Shown here piece by piece: positions 8,519 to 16,886 of a DNA stretch of 64,000 nucleotides. A program made the translations under genes and the position numbers. Below the pieces are notes generated by a model, which was given only the letters and a program-made list of their open reading frames with translations, was not told where the DNA came from and did no database searches. Each line of letters starts with the position of its first letter. Position 1 is the stretch's first letter. Location: NCBI RefSeq assembly GCF_907177275.1, contig NZ_CAJSLV010000002.1, positions 140,545 to 204,544 on the forward strand. Direction: 5' to 3'. Source of the DNA: Actinacidiphila cocklensis. Its GTDB lineage: Bacteria > Actinomycetota > Actinomycetes > Streptomycetales > Streptomycetaceae.

Positions 8519-8546
8519 TGACGCGCCTTGCCGCCGCTCCTACGAT
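8518..8546 (+). promoter_or_regulatory. chitinase promoter
   Basis: TTGACG (8518-8523) and TACGAT (8541-8546) are separated by exactly 17 bases, giving a good sigma70-type promoter about 100 bases upstream of the chitinase start. Confidence 0.7.
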
Positions 8547-8649
8547 CCCCGTCGGTCACAGCACCGGTCGTCCCGCGTCGCCCGGAGCCGGCCCCATCCC
8601 CCCACGACTCGCGTGTGCCCTCGGGCACGTGGCGAGAAGGGAGCACACC

Positions 8650-10266
8650 ATGTTCCGTCACACGAGCCGTGCCCAGCACAGATCGACCGTCAGGAAACGG
8701 ACCGTCGCCGGCCTGAGCGCCGCCGCCGTCATAGGTGCCACCGCCACCCTGGCCACCTCCGGCGCGGCCGGCGCCGCCACCACGAACCTGCTGGCCAACT
8801 CCGGTTTCGAGAGCGGGCTGTCCAACTGGACCTGCACCGGCGGCTCCGGCACGGCGGTCAGCAGCCCCGTGCACTCCGGCGCCTCCGCGCTCAAGGCCAC
8901 CCCCGCAGGATCCGACAACGCCCAGTGCACCCAGACCGTCAGCGTGCAGCCCAACTCCCAGTACACGCTCAGCGCCTACGTCCAGGGCAGCTACGTCTAC
9001 CTCGGCGCCACCGGTACCGGCGCCGCGAGCGAGCCGTCCACCTGGACGCCGGGCGCCACCTCGTACACCCAGCTCAGCCTGAACTTCACCACCGGTGTGA
9101 ACGCCACCTCGGTGACCGTCTACCTGCACGGCTGGTACGGGCAGCCCACGTACTACGCGGACGACGTGTCGCTCACCGGCCCCGGCGGCAGCGGCACCAC
9201 GCCGCCCACCTCGCCGACCACCACCCCGCCCACGACACCCCCGACCACACCCCCCACCTCGCCGACCACGACACCTCCCACCACCCCGCCGACGAGCACC
9301 CCGCCGGGTGCCACCTGCGCGACGAAGCCCAAGCCGTCCGGCAAGGTCCTCCAGGGCTACTGGGAGAACTGGGACGGCGCCGCCAACGGCGTCCACCCCG
9401 GCCTCGGCTGGACCCCCATCACCGACAGCCGGATCGCCCAGCACGGCTACAACGTCATCAACGCCGCCTTCCCCGTCATCCTCTCGGACGGCACCGTCGA
9501 GTGGCAGGACGGCATGGACAGCGGCGTCAAGGTCGCCACACCGGCCGAGATGTGCCAGGCCAAGGCGGCAGGCGCGACGATCCTGATGTCCATCGGCGGC
9601 GCGACCGCCGGCATCGACCTGTCCTCCAGTACGGTCGCCGACCGCTTCGTGGCGACCGTCGTGCCGATCCTGAAGCAGTACAACTTCGACGGCATCGACA
9701 TCGACATCGAGACCGGCCTGTCCGGCAGCGGCAACATCAACACGCTGTCCGCCTCCCAGGCCAACCTGGAGCGCATCATCGACGGCGTGCTGTCGCAGAT
9801 GCCCGCCGGCTTCGGCCTGACGATGGCCCCCGAGACCGCGTACGTCACCGGCGGCAGCGTCACCTACGGGTCGATCTGGGGCGCGTACCTGCCCATCGTG
9901 AAGAAGTACGCGGACAACGGCCGGCTGTGGTGGCTCAACATGCAGTACTACAACGGCAGCATGTACGGCTGCTCCGGCGACTCGTACCAGGCCGGCACGG
10001 TGGCGGGCTTCACGGCCCAGACCAGCTGCCTCAACAGCGGCCTGGTCGTACAGGGCACCACGGTCAAGGTCCCGTACGACAAGCAGGTCCCCGGCCTGCC
10101 GGCCCAGTCCGGCGCGGGCGGCGGCTACATGGCGCCCAGCCTGGTCAGCCAGTCGTGGAACTCCTTCAGCGGCTCGCTGAAGGGCCTGATGACCTGGTCG
10201 ATCAACTGGGACGGCTCGAAGGGCTGGTCCTTCGGCGACAACGTCAGGTCCCTCCAGGGCCGCTGA
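8650..10266 (+). CDS. secreted GH18 chitinase with N-terminal carbohydrate-binding domain
   Basis: The 538-residue preprotein has a signal peptide (basic start, then AAAVIGATATLATSGAAGAA). An N-terminal beta-sandwich carbohydrate-binding module follows (NLLANSGFESGLSNWTC to about residue 178), then a long Pro/Thr linker and a GH18 TIM barrel from about 220. The catalytic signature DGIDIDIE lies at 347-354 with the acid Glu354. MSIGGATAG and the terminal MTWSINWD are also family landmarks. The enzyme cleaves beta-1,4 bonds in chitin outside the cell. The ATG at 8650 is preceded by GGAG. Regulation by a dre-type operator over the promoter fits a chitin-induced gene. Confidence 0.93.
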   Translation: MFRHTSRAQHRSTVRKRTVAGLSAAAVIGATATLATSGAAGAATTNLLANSGFESGLSNWTCTGGSGTAVSSPVHSGASALKATPAGSDNAQCTQTVSVQPNSQYTLSAYVQGSYVYLGATGTGAASEPSTWTPGATSYTQLSLNFTTGVNATSVTVYLHGWYGQPTYYADDVSLTGPGGSGTTPPTSPTTTPPTTPPTTPPTSPTTTPPTTPPTSTPPGATCATKPKPSGKVLQGYWENWDGAANGVHPGLGWTPITDSRIAQHGYNVINAAFPVILSDGTVEWQDGMDSGVKVATPAEMCQAKAAGATILMSIGGATAGIDLSSSTVADRFVATVVPILKQYNFDGIDIDIETGLSGSGNINTLSASQANLERIIDGVLSQMPAGFGLTMAPETAYVTGGSVTYGSIWGAYLPIVKKYADNGRLWWLNMQYYNGSMYGCSGDSYQAGTVAGFTAQTSCLNSGLVVQGTTVKVPYDKQVPGLPAQSGAGGGYMAPSLVSQSWNSFSGSLKGLMTWSINWDGSKGWSFGDNVRSLQGR

Positions 10267-10274
10267 CCTCCACC

Positions 10275-10311
10275 CCGGTGCCCCGGCCCGCGTGACGGGC
10301 CGGGGCACCGG
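10275..10311 (+). terminator. hairpin terminator after the chitinase gene
   Basis: A perfect 16-base-pair stem (arms 10275-10290 and 10296-10311) with a five-base loop begins nine bases after the chitinase stop codon. There is no T run, as is usual in this group. Confidence 0.8.
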
Positions 10312-10415
10312 CGTGGGGCGTTCAGGTCTGCCCCGGGTGACCACGACGTTCCCGACGGCTGCTGGCACGGCTATCGCGGTTGACGCGGCACGGCACGCAC
10401 CGGTTTGCTGAGCCG

Positions 10416-10862
10416 GTGACCGATCTGCGCATCCAACCGGTGGGCGACGACGCCTCGATCCGCGACTGGCAGTACGTCCACAACCTGATCATCCCCGGCG
10501 ACGTGCTCTCGCTCGCCGACGTGCGCGAGCGCGCAGGCCGCAACCGTATGGAGGTCGCCCACCTCGGCGACGTCCTGATCGGCTGCACCACCGTGCGCCC
10601 GCCCAGCGAGGACAACGGCGCCACCGCCACGGTCATCGCCCGTGTCCTGCCCGAGCACCGCCGCAACGGCTTCGGCACCCGACTCTACGAGCGCGCCCTG
10701 GGCCAGGCCCGTGCGCTGGACGCCGAGGTGATCGAGACCGTGGTGCTGGCCTCCAATCCGGACGGGCTGCGCTTCGCCGAACAGCACGGCTTCGTCGAGC
10801 TCGAACGCTATCTCCTGCGCGAGGGCGACATCGTGCCCTGGATCGACCTGCGCCTCGCCTGA
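10416..10862 (+). CDS. GNAT-family N-acetyltransferase
   Basis: The 148-residue protein contains the acetyl-CoA loop in ARVLPEHRRNGFGTRLYERAL and the later FAEQHGFVELERYL segment that marks GNAT enzymes. The substrate is unknown. The frame stays open upstream to a TTG at 10380, but that TTG is the start of a -35-like TTGACG. With an 18-base gap there is TTTGCT (10404-10409), six bases before the GTG at 10416. I therefore choose this GTG and suggest the mRNA is leaderless. It stands between the chitinase terminator and a lectin-domain remnant. Confidence 0.8.
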   Translation: MTDLRIQPVGDDASIRDWQYVHNLIIPGDVLSLADVRERAGRNRMEVAHLGDVLIGCTTVRPPSEDNGATATVIARVLPEHRRNGFGTRLYERALGQARALDAEVIETVVLASNPDGLRFAEQHGFVELERYLLREGDIVPWIDLRLA

Positions 10863-10963
10863 TCCGTGCTGCCGACGGCCCCGGGCCTCCCGGTGCTGCT
10901 CGTGAACCTTCCGCACACGCCACCGCCTCCGCACCGGCCGGCGTGGGGCCGGTGACGTCCGGT

Positions 10964-11071
10964 ATGGCGGGCGAGTGCCTGGACGACTTCGGGGGATCGC
11001 CCGCGAGCGGCACCACGGTCGAGCTGTGGGACGGCAACGGCGGCTGCAACCAGATCTGGCGCGTTTCCTGA
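10964..11071 (+). pseudogene. remnant of a ricin-type (CBM13) lectin domain
   Basis: About 35 codons encode GECLDDFGGS, then TVELWDGNGGCNQIWRVS and a stop. That is the third subrepeat of a beta-trefoil lectin domain, with its CLD and QIW landmarks. The bases before it read as a Pro/Ala linker without a catalytic domain. It is the tail end of a lost secreted enzyme. Confidence 0.7.
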
Positions 11072-11129
11072 GGTCAGCGATGACCCCTGGCTCGTTGCGT
11101 GCGCCCGTCTCGCGTGGTTCCATCGCCCG

Positions 11130-11798
11130 ATGGAACTTCTGCTGACGGCGAGCGGCCTGCGCAACGAGACACTGCGGGACGCGCTGCGGGACATGCTGGG
11201 AAAGCCGTTCGGTTCGGCGAACGTCGTGTTCGTCCCCACGGCGTCCGTCGCCGAGCCCGGGGACCACGGGTGGTTCGTCGGGGACATGAACCGGCTGCAC
11301 GGTCTCGGCTGGCGGGAGTTCGACGTCCTGGAGCTGAACGGCCTGCCCCGGCGTACGGTGCTCGACCGGCTGCAGCGCGCCGACGTCATCTACGCCGAGG
11401 GCGGCAACCAGTACCACCTCGCACGCAGCATCATCGGCAACGACCTGGCCGACGGCTTCCTGGAGGCGCTGGAGAGCCGGGTCTACGTGGGGGTGAGCGC
11501 CGGATCGATGATCTTCAGCCGGAACCTCACCACCGAGTCCGCCGACGTCATGGGGGACGCGAAGGACCTCCAGGTGCTCGACGCGACGACGGTGACGCCG
11601 CCCTTCGGCCTCTTCGACTGGTACCTCAAGCCGCACCTGAACTCGCCGGATTTCCCCGAACGGGACGACGCCTGGGCCGAACGCGTCGCGTCACGGGCGG
11701 ACTTCCCGATCTACTTCATCGACGACGAGACAGCCGTCCGGGTCAGGGGCGACGCGGTGGACGTGGTCTCCGAAGGCCGGTGGCGGCTCCTTCCGTGA
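11130..11798 (+). CDS. peptidase E-like protein (family S51)
   Basis: The 222-residue protein matches the S51 fold: a Rossmann-like start (ELLLTASGLRN), AEGGNQYHLA, and the nucleophile elbow GVSAGSMIFS with Ser in the GxSAGS position. A DWYLKPHLNSPDFPER segment supplies the family His. Members include aspartyl dipeptidases and cyanophycinase-like hydrolases; the substrate is uncertain. TTGCGT (11095-11100), a 17-base gap and TTCCAT (11118-11123) end six bases before the ATG, with no Shine-Dalgarno, so the transcript is probably leaderless. The gene's 3' end nearly touches a TetR remnant on the other strand. Confidence 0.85.
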   Translation: MELLLTASGLRNETLRDALRDMLGKPFGSANVVFVPTASVAEPGDHGWFVGDMNRLHGLGWREFDVLELNGLPRRTVLDRLQRADVIYAEGGNQYHLARSIIGNDLADGFLEALESRVYVGVSAGSMIFSRNLTTESADVMGDAKDLQVLDATTVTPPFGLFDWYLKPHLNSPDFPERDDAWAERVASRADFPIYFIDDETAVRVRGDAVDVVSEGRWRLLP

Positions 11799-11876
11799 CG
11801 GGGACGAGCGGCGGGGGAGCAGCCCTGCCCCCGGGGCTCGGACCCGCGCAGGTGAGCCACCCCTGTCACGGCCGGA

Positions 11877-12170
11877 CAGGCGGCGCCAGGCGCGCAGGAC
11901 GTGATCGATGAGCGCATCGAGCTCGGCGGCACTGTGCAGGTCGCCCTGGTGGAGCAGCAGCCCGTAGGAGACGGGTCCGTACAGGAGTTCCAGCTCCAGG
12001 TCGGCATCGGTGCCGGGTCCGGGCTGCCCGGCGTCGCGGGCCGCCGCCGGCCGGGCGCGACCGTCGTCGACGCGCGGCTGGAACACCACCTCTTCGAGGC
12101 CGTGCGCGAGTTCGACGCGCGGGCGCTCGGAGCCGGCCCGCTCGCCCCGGGCGAGAACGCGACGGGGCAT
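11877..12170 (-). pseudogene. TetR-family regulator, C-terminal fragment
   Basis: Reading the minus strand, DLELELLYGPVSYGLLL followed by LDALIDHVLRAWRRL is the usual ligand-domain tail of a TetR regulator. No helix-turn-helix is present, because the frame upstream runs straight into the region before the APH gene. Past the tail the frame continues into the antisense of the S51 gene instead of stopping. The fragment has lost its DNA-binding half and its own stop, so it is a remnant. Confidence 0.6.
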
Positions 12171-12202
12171 CCGGAAGACACGAGCGAAGGAGTGTGCGCG
12201 AA

Positions 12203-13099
12203 GTGCCCATGCATGACGACCAGATCGACGTGACCGCCGAGACGGTCGCCGTCCTGGTCGGGGAGCAGTTCCCCCGATGGGCCGGCCTAGAGGTCCGGCC
12301 CCTGCGGTCGAGCGGAACGGTGAACGCCGTCTTCCGCCTCGGGGACGGCCTCGCGGTACGGCTGCCGCTGCGCCCGGCCGATCCGGCCGCGGTGCGCTCG
12401 GACCTGGAGCGCGAGGCGCGGGCGAGCGCGGAGCTGGCGCGGCTCTCCCCGTTCCCCGCCCCCGAGCCGGTGGCCCTGGGGGAGCCGGGAGCGGGCTACC
12501 CCCTGCCGTGGTCGGTGCAGACCTGGCTGCCGGGGACGGTGGCCTCCGACACGGACCCGGGCGGATCGGAGGCGTTCGCCCAGGACCTGGCGGCCTTCAT
12601 CGCGGTGCTCCGCACGGCCGACACCGGGGGGCGGCGCTTCGAGGGCGAGGGCCGCGGTGGCGTGCTGACCGACCACGACGCCTGGATGGACAAGTGCTTC
12701 CGGCACAGCGAGGGCCTGCTGGACGTGGACCGGCTTCGCGGGGTCTGGAACGGCTTGCGCACGCTGCCGCGCGCGGGCGCCGACGTGATGAGCCACGGCG
12801 ACCTGATCCCGGGCAACGTGCTGGTCGGCGGCGGCCGGCTCGGCGGAGTCCTCGACACCGGCGGCTTCGGTCCTGCCGATCCCGCGCTGGACCTGGTCGG
12901 GGCCTGGCACCTGCTGCAGCGCGGCCCGCGGGACGTCCTCCGAACTGCCCTGGGCTGCGGCGACGTGGAGTGGGAGCGGGGCAGGGCGTGGGCGTTCCAG
13001 CAGGCGATGGGCGCCGTGTGGTACTACGCCGAGAGCAATCCGGTGATGGCCCGGATGGCACGACTGACCCTCACCCGCGTTCTGGAGCCGGGTTCGTGA
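12203..13099 (+). CDS. aminoglycoside phosphotransferase-family kinase
   Basis: The 298-residue protein has the APH kinase fold: an N-lobe with FRLGDGLAVRLPLR, the catalytic loop HGDLIPGN and the metal-binding LDTGGFGPADPALDL. Such kinases phosphorylate aminoglycosides, macrolides, homoserine or other small molecules; nothing here fixes the substrate. GTG codons at 12194 and 12203 and an ATG at 12209 are all in frame. The GAAGGAG ribosome site is best spaced for 12203. The gene stands alone, so a resistance role is only a possibility. Confidence 0.8.
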   Translation: MPMHDDQIDVTAETVAVLVGEQFPRWAGLEVRPLRSSGTVNAVFRLGDGLAVRLPLRPADPAAVRSDLEREARASAELARLSPFPAPEPVALGEPGAGYPLPWSVQTWLPGTVASDTDPGGSEAFAQDLAAFIAVLRTADTGGRRFEGEGRGGVLTDHDAWMDKCFRHSEGLLDVDRLRGVWNGLRTLPRAGADVMSHGDLIPGNVLVGGGRLGGVLDTGGFGPADPALDLVGAWHLLQRGPRDVLRTALGCGDVEWERGRAWAFQQAMGAVWYYAESNPVMARMARLTLTRVLEPGS

Positions 13100-13143
13100 A
13101 GCCGCGGCCCCGGGGCACGGGTTCGTGAAGCCGTAGCCCCGGG
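13089..13143 (+). repeat. 29-base tandem duplication across the APH stop codon
   Basis: Two adjacent copies of a 29-base unit (CGGGTTCGTGAAGCCG then GC-rich bases) start at 13089 and 13118 and differ at two positions. The first copy includes the stop codon of the kinase gene, so a replication-slip duplication extended the 3' end. Confidence 0.8.
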
Positions 13144-13441
13144 ACCTCCCGTCTGACGCGGCGTCACGCGACCCGCCTCACGGCCGGCGCGTCCCGTCGG
13201 CCGCCCCGGCCTCCCGGCGCTCGGGCCGGTCGCGGTCCCGGTGGGCGTCGACGTTGTCCGCCAGGGCGGTCAGGAGGCCGGGCAGGCCGGCCCGCAGCCG
13301 GCGCCCTTCACGGACGACCCGGCGGCGCCGGCGGCGGCAGAACGGGGGAGATTACCTCATACGATATATTCTGCGGCGCATACAAGAGTCCGGCTGCCGT
13401 CGGCCGTTCGAAGACCGCACCGAGGCCGGTGCGGGGACGTC
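13144..13441. other. gene-free stretch with an AT-rich operator-like site
   Basis: No intact gene is visible. On the minus strand a protein-like tail (LRAGLPGLLTALADNVDAHR) ends at a stop at 13178-13180; its family is unknown. An isolated AT-rich block, TCATACGATATATTCTG (13357-13373), resembles operators of FCD-type GntR regulators and lies beside the broken GntR gene. It probably survives from a lost promoter region. Confidence 0.35.
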
Positions 13442-14059
13442 CTAGTGGCGGATCTTCCTGCTTCCGGCGGCGGTGGCCTTGCCGTCCGTGACGGCCGTCA
13501 GTACCGCCAGCGCCTCAAGGGTGACCTTCTCGTTTTCCGACAGGTGTGCGCTGATGGCCAGTCGGGCCTCGGCCGGTGAGCCGGAGCGGGCGGCGGCGAG
13601 CAGCGGCCGGTGTGCGTCGGTGCGGGTGGCCAGGTCGTGCGGGCTGGCGGCGTACGGGTCGAAGACGATGCGGGTGTAGCGGTCGCAGGCGTACGAGAGC
13701 TGGCTCAGGATGCGCAGGTCCCATTCGGTGGCGGCGGGGCGGAGCAGGACCATGTGCAGGTCGCGGTGGGTCGCCCACAGCTCTTCTGCGTTCTGCGCGC
13801 CGGTGGCGTACGTCTCCAGCAGGGTCTCGGCGCGTGCCAGGTCGTCCGGGGTGAGCAGCGGGCAGGAGCGGGCGGCGAGGTCGGGCTCGATCAGCTGGCG
13901 CAGGTGGTAGATCGAGCGCAGCTCGTCGCGGTGCAGGGGGCTGACCATCGCGCTGCGGCCCGGCCGCAGCACCACCAGGCCCTGTGCTTCGAGTCGGCGC
14001 AGGGCTTCCCTGACGGGAATGTGGCTGACTTCCAGTTGGGAGGACAGCTCGGCGATGCG
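13442..14059 (-). pseudogene. GntR/FCD transcriptional regulator, 5'-truncated
   Basis: The minus-strand frame holds the second half of a GntR winged helix (RIAELSSQLEVSHIPVREAL, then LEAQGLVVLRPGRSAMVSP) and a full FCD ligand domain ending at 13442. The first 35-40 residues expected for this family are missing. Upstream of Arg (about 14059) the frame continues as unrelated antisense of another gene fragment. The frame stays open to 14305, but that extension is not regulator sequence. The protein has lost its first DNA-binding helix. Confidence 0.75.
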
Positions 14060-14317
14060 TCGCTGCACACCACCGAGGGCACCGTCACCGTGGCGTCCGC
14101 GCAGGAGGACGTCTTCCTGCGGCTGTTCACGCCCGCACAGCCGGCGGACTCCCAGTACGCGGCAGCCCCCTTCCCCGGCGGGAACATCTCCTTCCTCGAC
14201 GGCATCCCGGCGATCGGGAACAAGTTCCACCCGGCCACATCCGTCGGACCCGCGGGCCAGCAGAACAACGCGGCCGGGACCTACGCCCGCACGCTCTTCC
14301 TCCACTTCGGGGAGTAG
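14060..14317 (+). pseudogene. C-terminal fragment of an unknown protein
   Basis: On the plus strand about 85 codons read as protein (TVTVASAQEDVFLRLFTPAQ, FPGGNISFLDGIPAIG, NAAGTYARTLFLHFGE, stop). The composition suggests a beta-rich secreted or structural protein, but I do not recognise the family. It lacks a 5' end: it begins exactly where the GntR gene on the other strand loses its own. Confidence 0.5.
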
Positions 14318-14338
14318 CGAACACCCGCGGATCCCAGG

Positions 14339-15562
14339 TCAGTCGAGGGTGCTGTCCGAGACGTCCGGCTTTCCCGCGCCGATGTAGAACACTCCGGGGT
14401 AGCCGGCGGTGGAGAAGCCGTGGCTCGGGTTGGCATGGAGCGTCGAACGGCGCACGGTGAGCGTGCCGGTGCGGTCGTTGCTGACGAAGAAGAAGGCGCC
14501 GCCGCCCTCTTTCGCGTCGTTGTGCGCGACGAGCGAGCCCTCGACCCGGACGGTGTAGCGGTTGCCGTCGGTGTAGACCGCGCCGCCGCTGCCGCCGCCC
14601 GGGGTGCCGCCGCGCGCGGGGTTGGCGCCCACGCCGACCGCCGAGTTGTAGCTGATGACGCTGTTGAGGACCACCCACGACACCCCGATGCTGCTCAGCG
14701 CACCGCCGTTGGAGCAGGTGCCGCCGAGGCCGGGCGCACCGCCGAAGGTGCTGCCGGTGACGTAGACCGGCAGGCCGTGGTACTGGTCGAGGACGCGGAT
14801 CGCGGCGCCCCCGAGGTCGGGTCCGCTGCTGTCGCAGCGGTTGCGTACGAAGCGGTCGTTGACGGCCTTGAAGCGGCCGCCGCGGACGAGGATCGCACCG
14901 CCGCCACCGCCCTCGGCCCGGTCGCCGGTGGAGTTGCCGTCGGCGAAGGTCAGGTTCTGCACCGTCAGTTCCGGTGTGCTCTGGTCCTGGCAGTGCGAGG
15001 TGGTCCATCCCTGGACCTGGTCGCAGGTGTCCATGGAGAGGATGCGCCGACGGCCGCCGCCGCTCAGCGTGACCAGTCCGCCGCCGTCGAGGACCACGCG
15101 CGCCGAGGCGTTGCGCACCTTGGCCGTCGCCTTCATGGTGATCACCACCGGACGCGGTCCGCAGGAGAACGTGATGACGCCTCCCGCGGCGACCGCGGCC
15201 ACGACGGCGGCCGAAGTGCAGCTCGCGGACGTCCCGTTGCCGACCGTGCGGGTCGGCTTCGAGGTGTCGGCCGCCCGTGCGGCGGCGGGGACCGCCGCGT
15301 GCCCCGCCGGGTTGCCCGCGAAGGCCGGGCCGGCCGTCCGGGGCGCGCTCGTGGTCCGGGCCGGTTGGGGCCGGTGTGTGCCGGCCGCGGTGGGCGAGGG
15401 CGGCGGTGCGGTACTTCCCGAGGCCGAGGCTGCGGTCGCGGGCGTGGTCGCAACGGGCGCGGGGGAGTCCGCGGTTCCGCTGCCGGAGGCACCGCAGCCG
15501 GCCAGCAGGGCGCCGGTCAGCAGGCAGGCGAGGACGGGTATCGCGGCGGGCGTGGAGCGCAT
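14339..15562 (-). CDS. lipoprotein with right-handed beta-helix domain
   Basis: The 407-residue protein starts with a lipoprotein signal (hydrophobic core, lipobox LLAGC, Cys23). A Ser/Thr/Pro-rich stretch to about residue 100 follows, then short repeated rungs (LTVQNLTFADGNS, FKAVNDRFVRNRC, VVLNSVISYNS, VRVEGSLVAHNDA, LTVRRSTLHANPS) of the polymorphic-outer-membrane/parallel beta-helix type. Such domains are common in polysaccharide lyases and adhesins, but no catalytic cluster is evident. TAGCAT (15569-15574) lies six bases before the ATG with no Shine-Dalgarno, suggesting a leaderless mRNA. It is divergent from the AlkZ-like gene, 92 bases away. Confidence 0.8.
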   Translation of the reverse strand: MRSTPAAIPVLACLLTGALLAGCGASGSGTADSPAPVATTPATAASASGSTAPPPSPTAAGTHRPQPARTTSAPRTAGPAFAGNPAGHAAVPAAARAADTSKPTRTVGNGTSASCTSAAVVAAVAAGGVITFSCGPRPVVITMKATAKVRNASARVVLDGGGLVTLSGGGRRRILSMDTCDQVQGWTTSHCQDQSTPELTVQNLTFADGNSTGDRAEGGGGGAILVRGGRFKAVNDRFVRNRCDSSGPDLGGAAIRVLDQYHGLPVYVTGSTFGGAPGLGGTCSNGGALSSIGVSWVVLNSVISYNSAVGVGANPARGGTPGGGSGGAVYTDGNRYTVRVEGSLVAHNDAKEGGGAFFFVSNDRTGTLTVRRSTLHANPSHGFSTAGYPGVFYIGAGKPDVSDSTLD

Positions 15563-15654
15563 CGCCCGATGCTATGCGACGGTGCGGTCCGCCCTTTGCC
15601 GCGGTCGGGGCCATCGGCGGTGCCTGCGATCGTCGCAGACGGCATACTCCCGGA
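15563..15654. promoter_or_regulatory. divergent promoters and a palindrome between lipoprotein and AlkZ-like gene
   Basis: Each gene has a -10 hexamer six bases before its start: TAGCAT (15569-15574, minus) and CATACT (15643-15648, plus). Neither has a clear -35. A perfect odd palindrome, TGCGATCGTCGCA (15622-15634), lies where it could control the plus-strand promoter. Confidence 0.45.
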
Positions 15655-16794
15655 GTGATCCTTTCCGCGCGGCAGCTCGCCCTGGCCACCCTGGACCGCC
15701 AGTTCCTGCTCGATCGCCGGCGCATCGATGCGGCCGAGGCGGTCCGCCGGGTCTGCGCTCTGCAGGCGCAGACACCCGCCTCGCCGTACCTGGCGCTGTG
15801 GAACCGCGTGCAGGACTTCGTGCCGGAAGATCTCGACACGGCGTTCGCGGACCGCCGGATCGTCAAGGCGACCCTCATGCGGATCACGCTGCACGCCGTT
15901 CATGCCGAGGACTACGAGCCCTACCGGGCCGCGATGCTGAGCTCGCTGCGCGCGGTCCGGCTGTACGACCGCCGTTTCACGGCGACCGGGCTGGCCCCGG
16001 CCGACGCGGACGCCCAACTCCCGGAGCTCGGCCGGTTCCTGGAGCGCCCCCGTACCGGCGCCGAGGTGCAGGCCGAGATGGCGGGGCGGTTCGGCGAGCA
16101 CGCACACCACGTGTGGTGGGCGCTGCGTACGTACGCGCCGGCTCACCACGCGCCGACCGGCGGCCCGTGGTCGTTCACGCAGCCCAACGCCTACCTCGCC
16201 TCCCCGGCGGCAGCCGAGGCCGAGCCGCACGAGGCGGCCGCCGGTGTACGTCGGCTGCTCCTGTCCTACCTGCGGGCGTTCGGGCCCGCCTCTGCCCGGG
16301 ACTTCGCCCGCTTCACCCTGCTCACGCGCCCCGTGATCACGCAGGCGCTGCACGAACTCGGCGACCGGCTGGTGAAGCCGGCAGGCCCGGGGCGCGCCCC
16401 CCTGTTCGATCTGGCGGACGCCACCGTGCCGGCCGAGGACACCCCGGCGCCGCCGCGGTTGCTGCCGATGTGGGACAGCACCCTGCTGGCCCACGCCGGA
16501 GCCGGTCGGCTCGTCCCCGAGGAGTACCGCCCGCTGGTGGTGCGGCGCAACGGCGACACCCTGCCGTGCCTGCTCGTCGACGGGCAGGTCGCGGGAGTGT
16601 GGCGGGCGGGCGACGACGGACTGGAAATGACCGCCTTCCACAGGCTCGGCAAGGCCGCCTGGCAGGGTCTGCGGGAGGAGGCGGAGCAGCTGTCAGTGCT
16701 GCTCGCCGACCGCGATCCGGCCGTCTACCGGCGCTACGGGCACTGGTGGCACAAGGGCTTTCCCGCCGCCGAGAGCGTTACGGTCAAGGGCTGA
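15655..16794 (+). CDS. winged-helix DNA-binding protein of the AlkZ/HTH_42 family
   Basis: The 379-residue protein belongs to the family of tandem winged-helix proteins that includes the DNA glycosylases AlkZ and AlkX. It has the family's catalytic QxQ pair as Gln37-Ala-Gln39 in VCALQAQTPASPY, and the C-terminal LPMWDSTLLAH segment. AlkZ unhooks azinomycin crosslinks and AlkX-type paralogues remove other bulky or alkylated bases; which lesion this one handles is unknown. The GTG at 15655 is six bases after a CATACT hexamer and has no ribosome site, so it is probably translated leaderless. No biosynthetic cluster is near it. Confidence 0.85.
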   Translation: MILSARQLALATLDRQFLLDRRRIDAAEAVRRVCALQAQTPASPYLALWNRVQDFVPEDLDTAFADRRIVKATLMRITLHAVHAEDYEPYRAAMLSSLRAVRLYDRRFTATGLAPADADAQLPELGRFLERPRTGAEVQAEMAGRFGEHAHHVWWALRTYAPAHHAPTGGPWSFTQPNAYLASPAAAEAEPHEAAAGVRRLLLSYLRAFGPASARDFARFTLLTRPVITQALHELGDRLVKPAGPGRAPLFDLADATVPAEDTPAPPRLLPMWDSTLLAHAGAGRLVPEEYRPLVVRRNGDTLPCLLVDGQVAGVWRAGDDGLEMTAFHRLGKAAWQGLREEAEQLSVLLADRDPAVYRRYGHWWHKGFPAAESVTVKG

Positions 16795-16886
16795 CCGAGT
16801 CACCCCTGGCCCGTACGACGAACGGCGTGACCGGCAGGGCGGCCCATCCGGCGGACACCGCCCGGCGGCAACCGTGCGCGACCTCG

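Noticed and set aside
12203-13099. APH-family gene as an antibiotic resistance gene
   Set aside because: The fold is clear but the family includes many metabolic kinases, and no production or resistance genes are linked.
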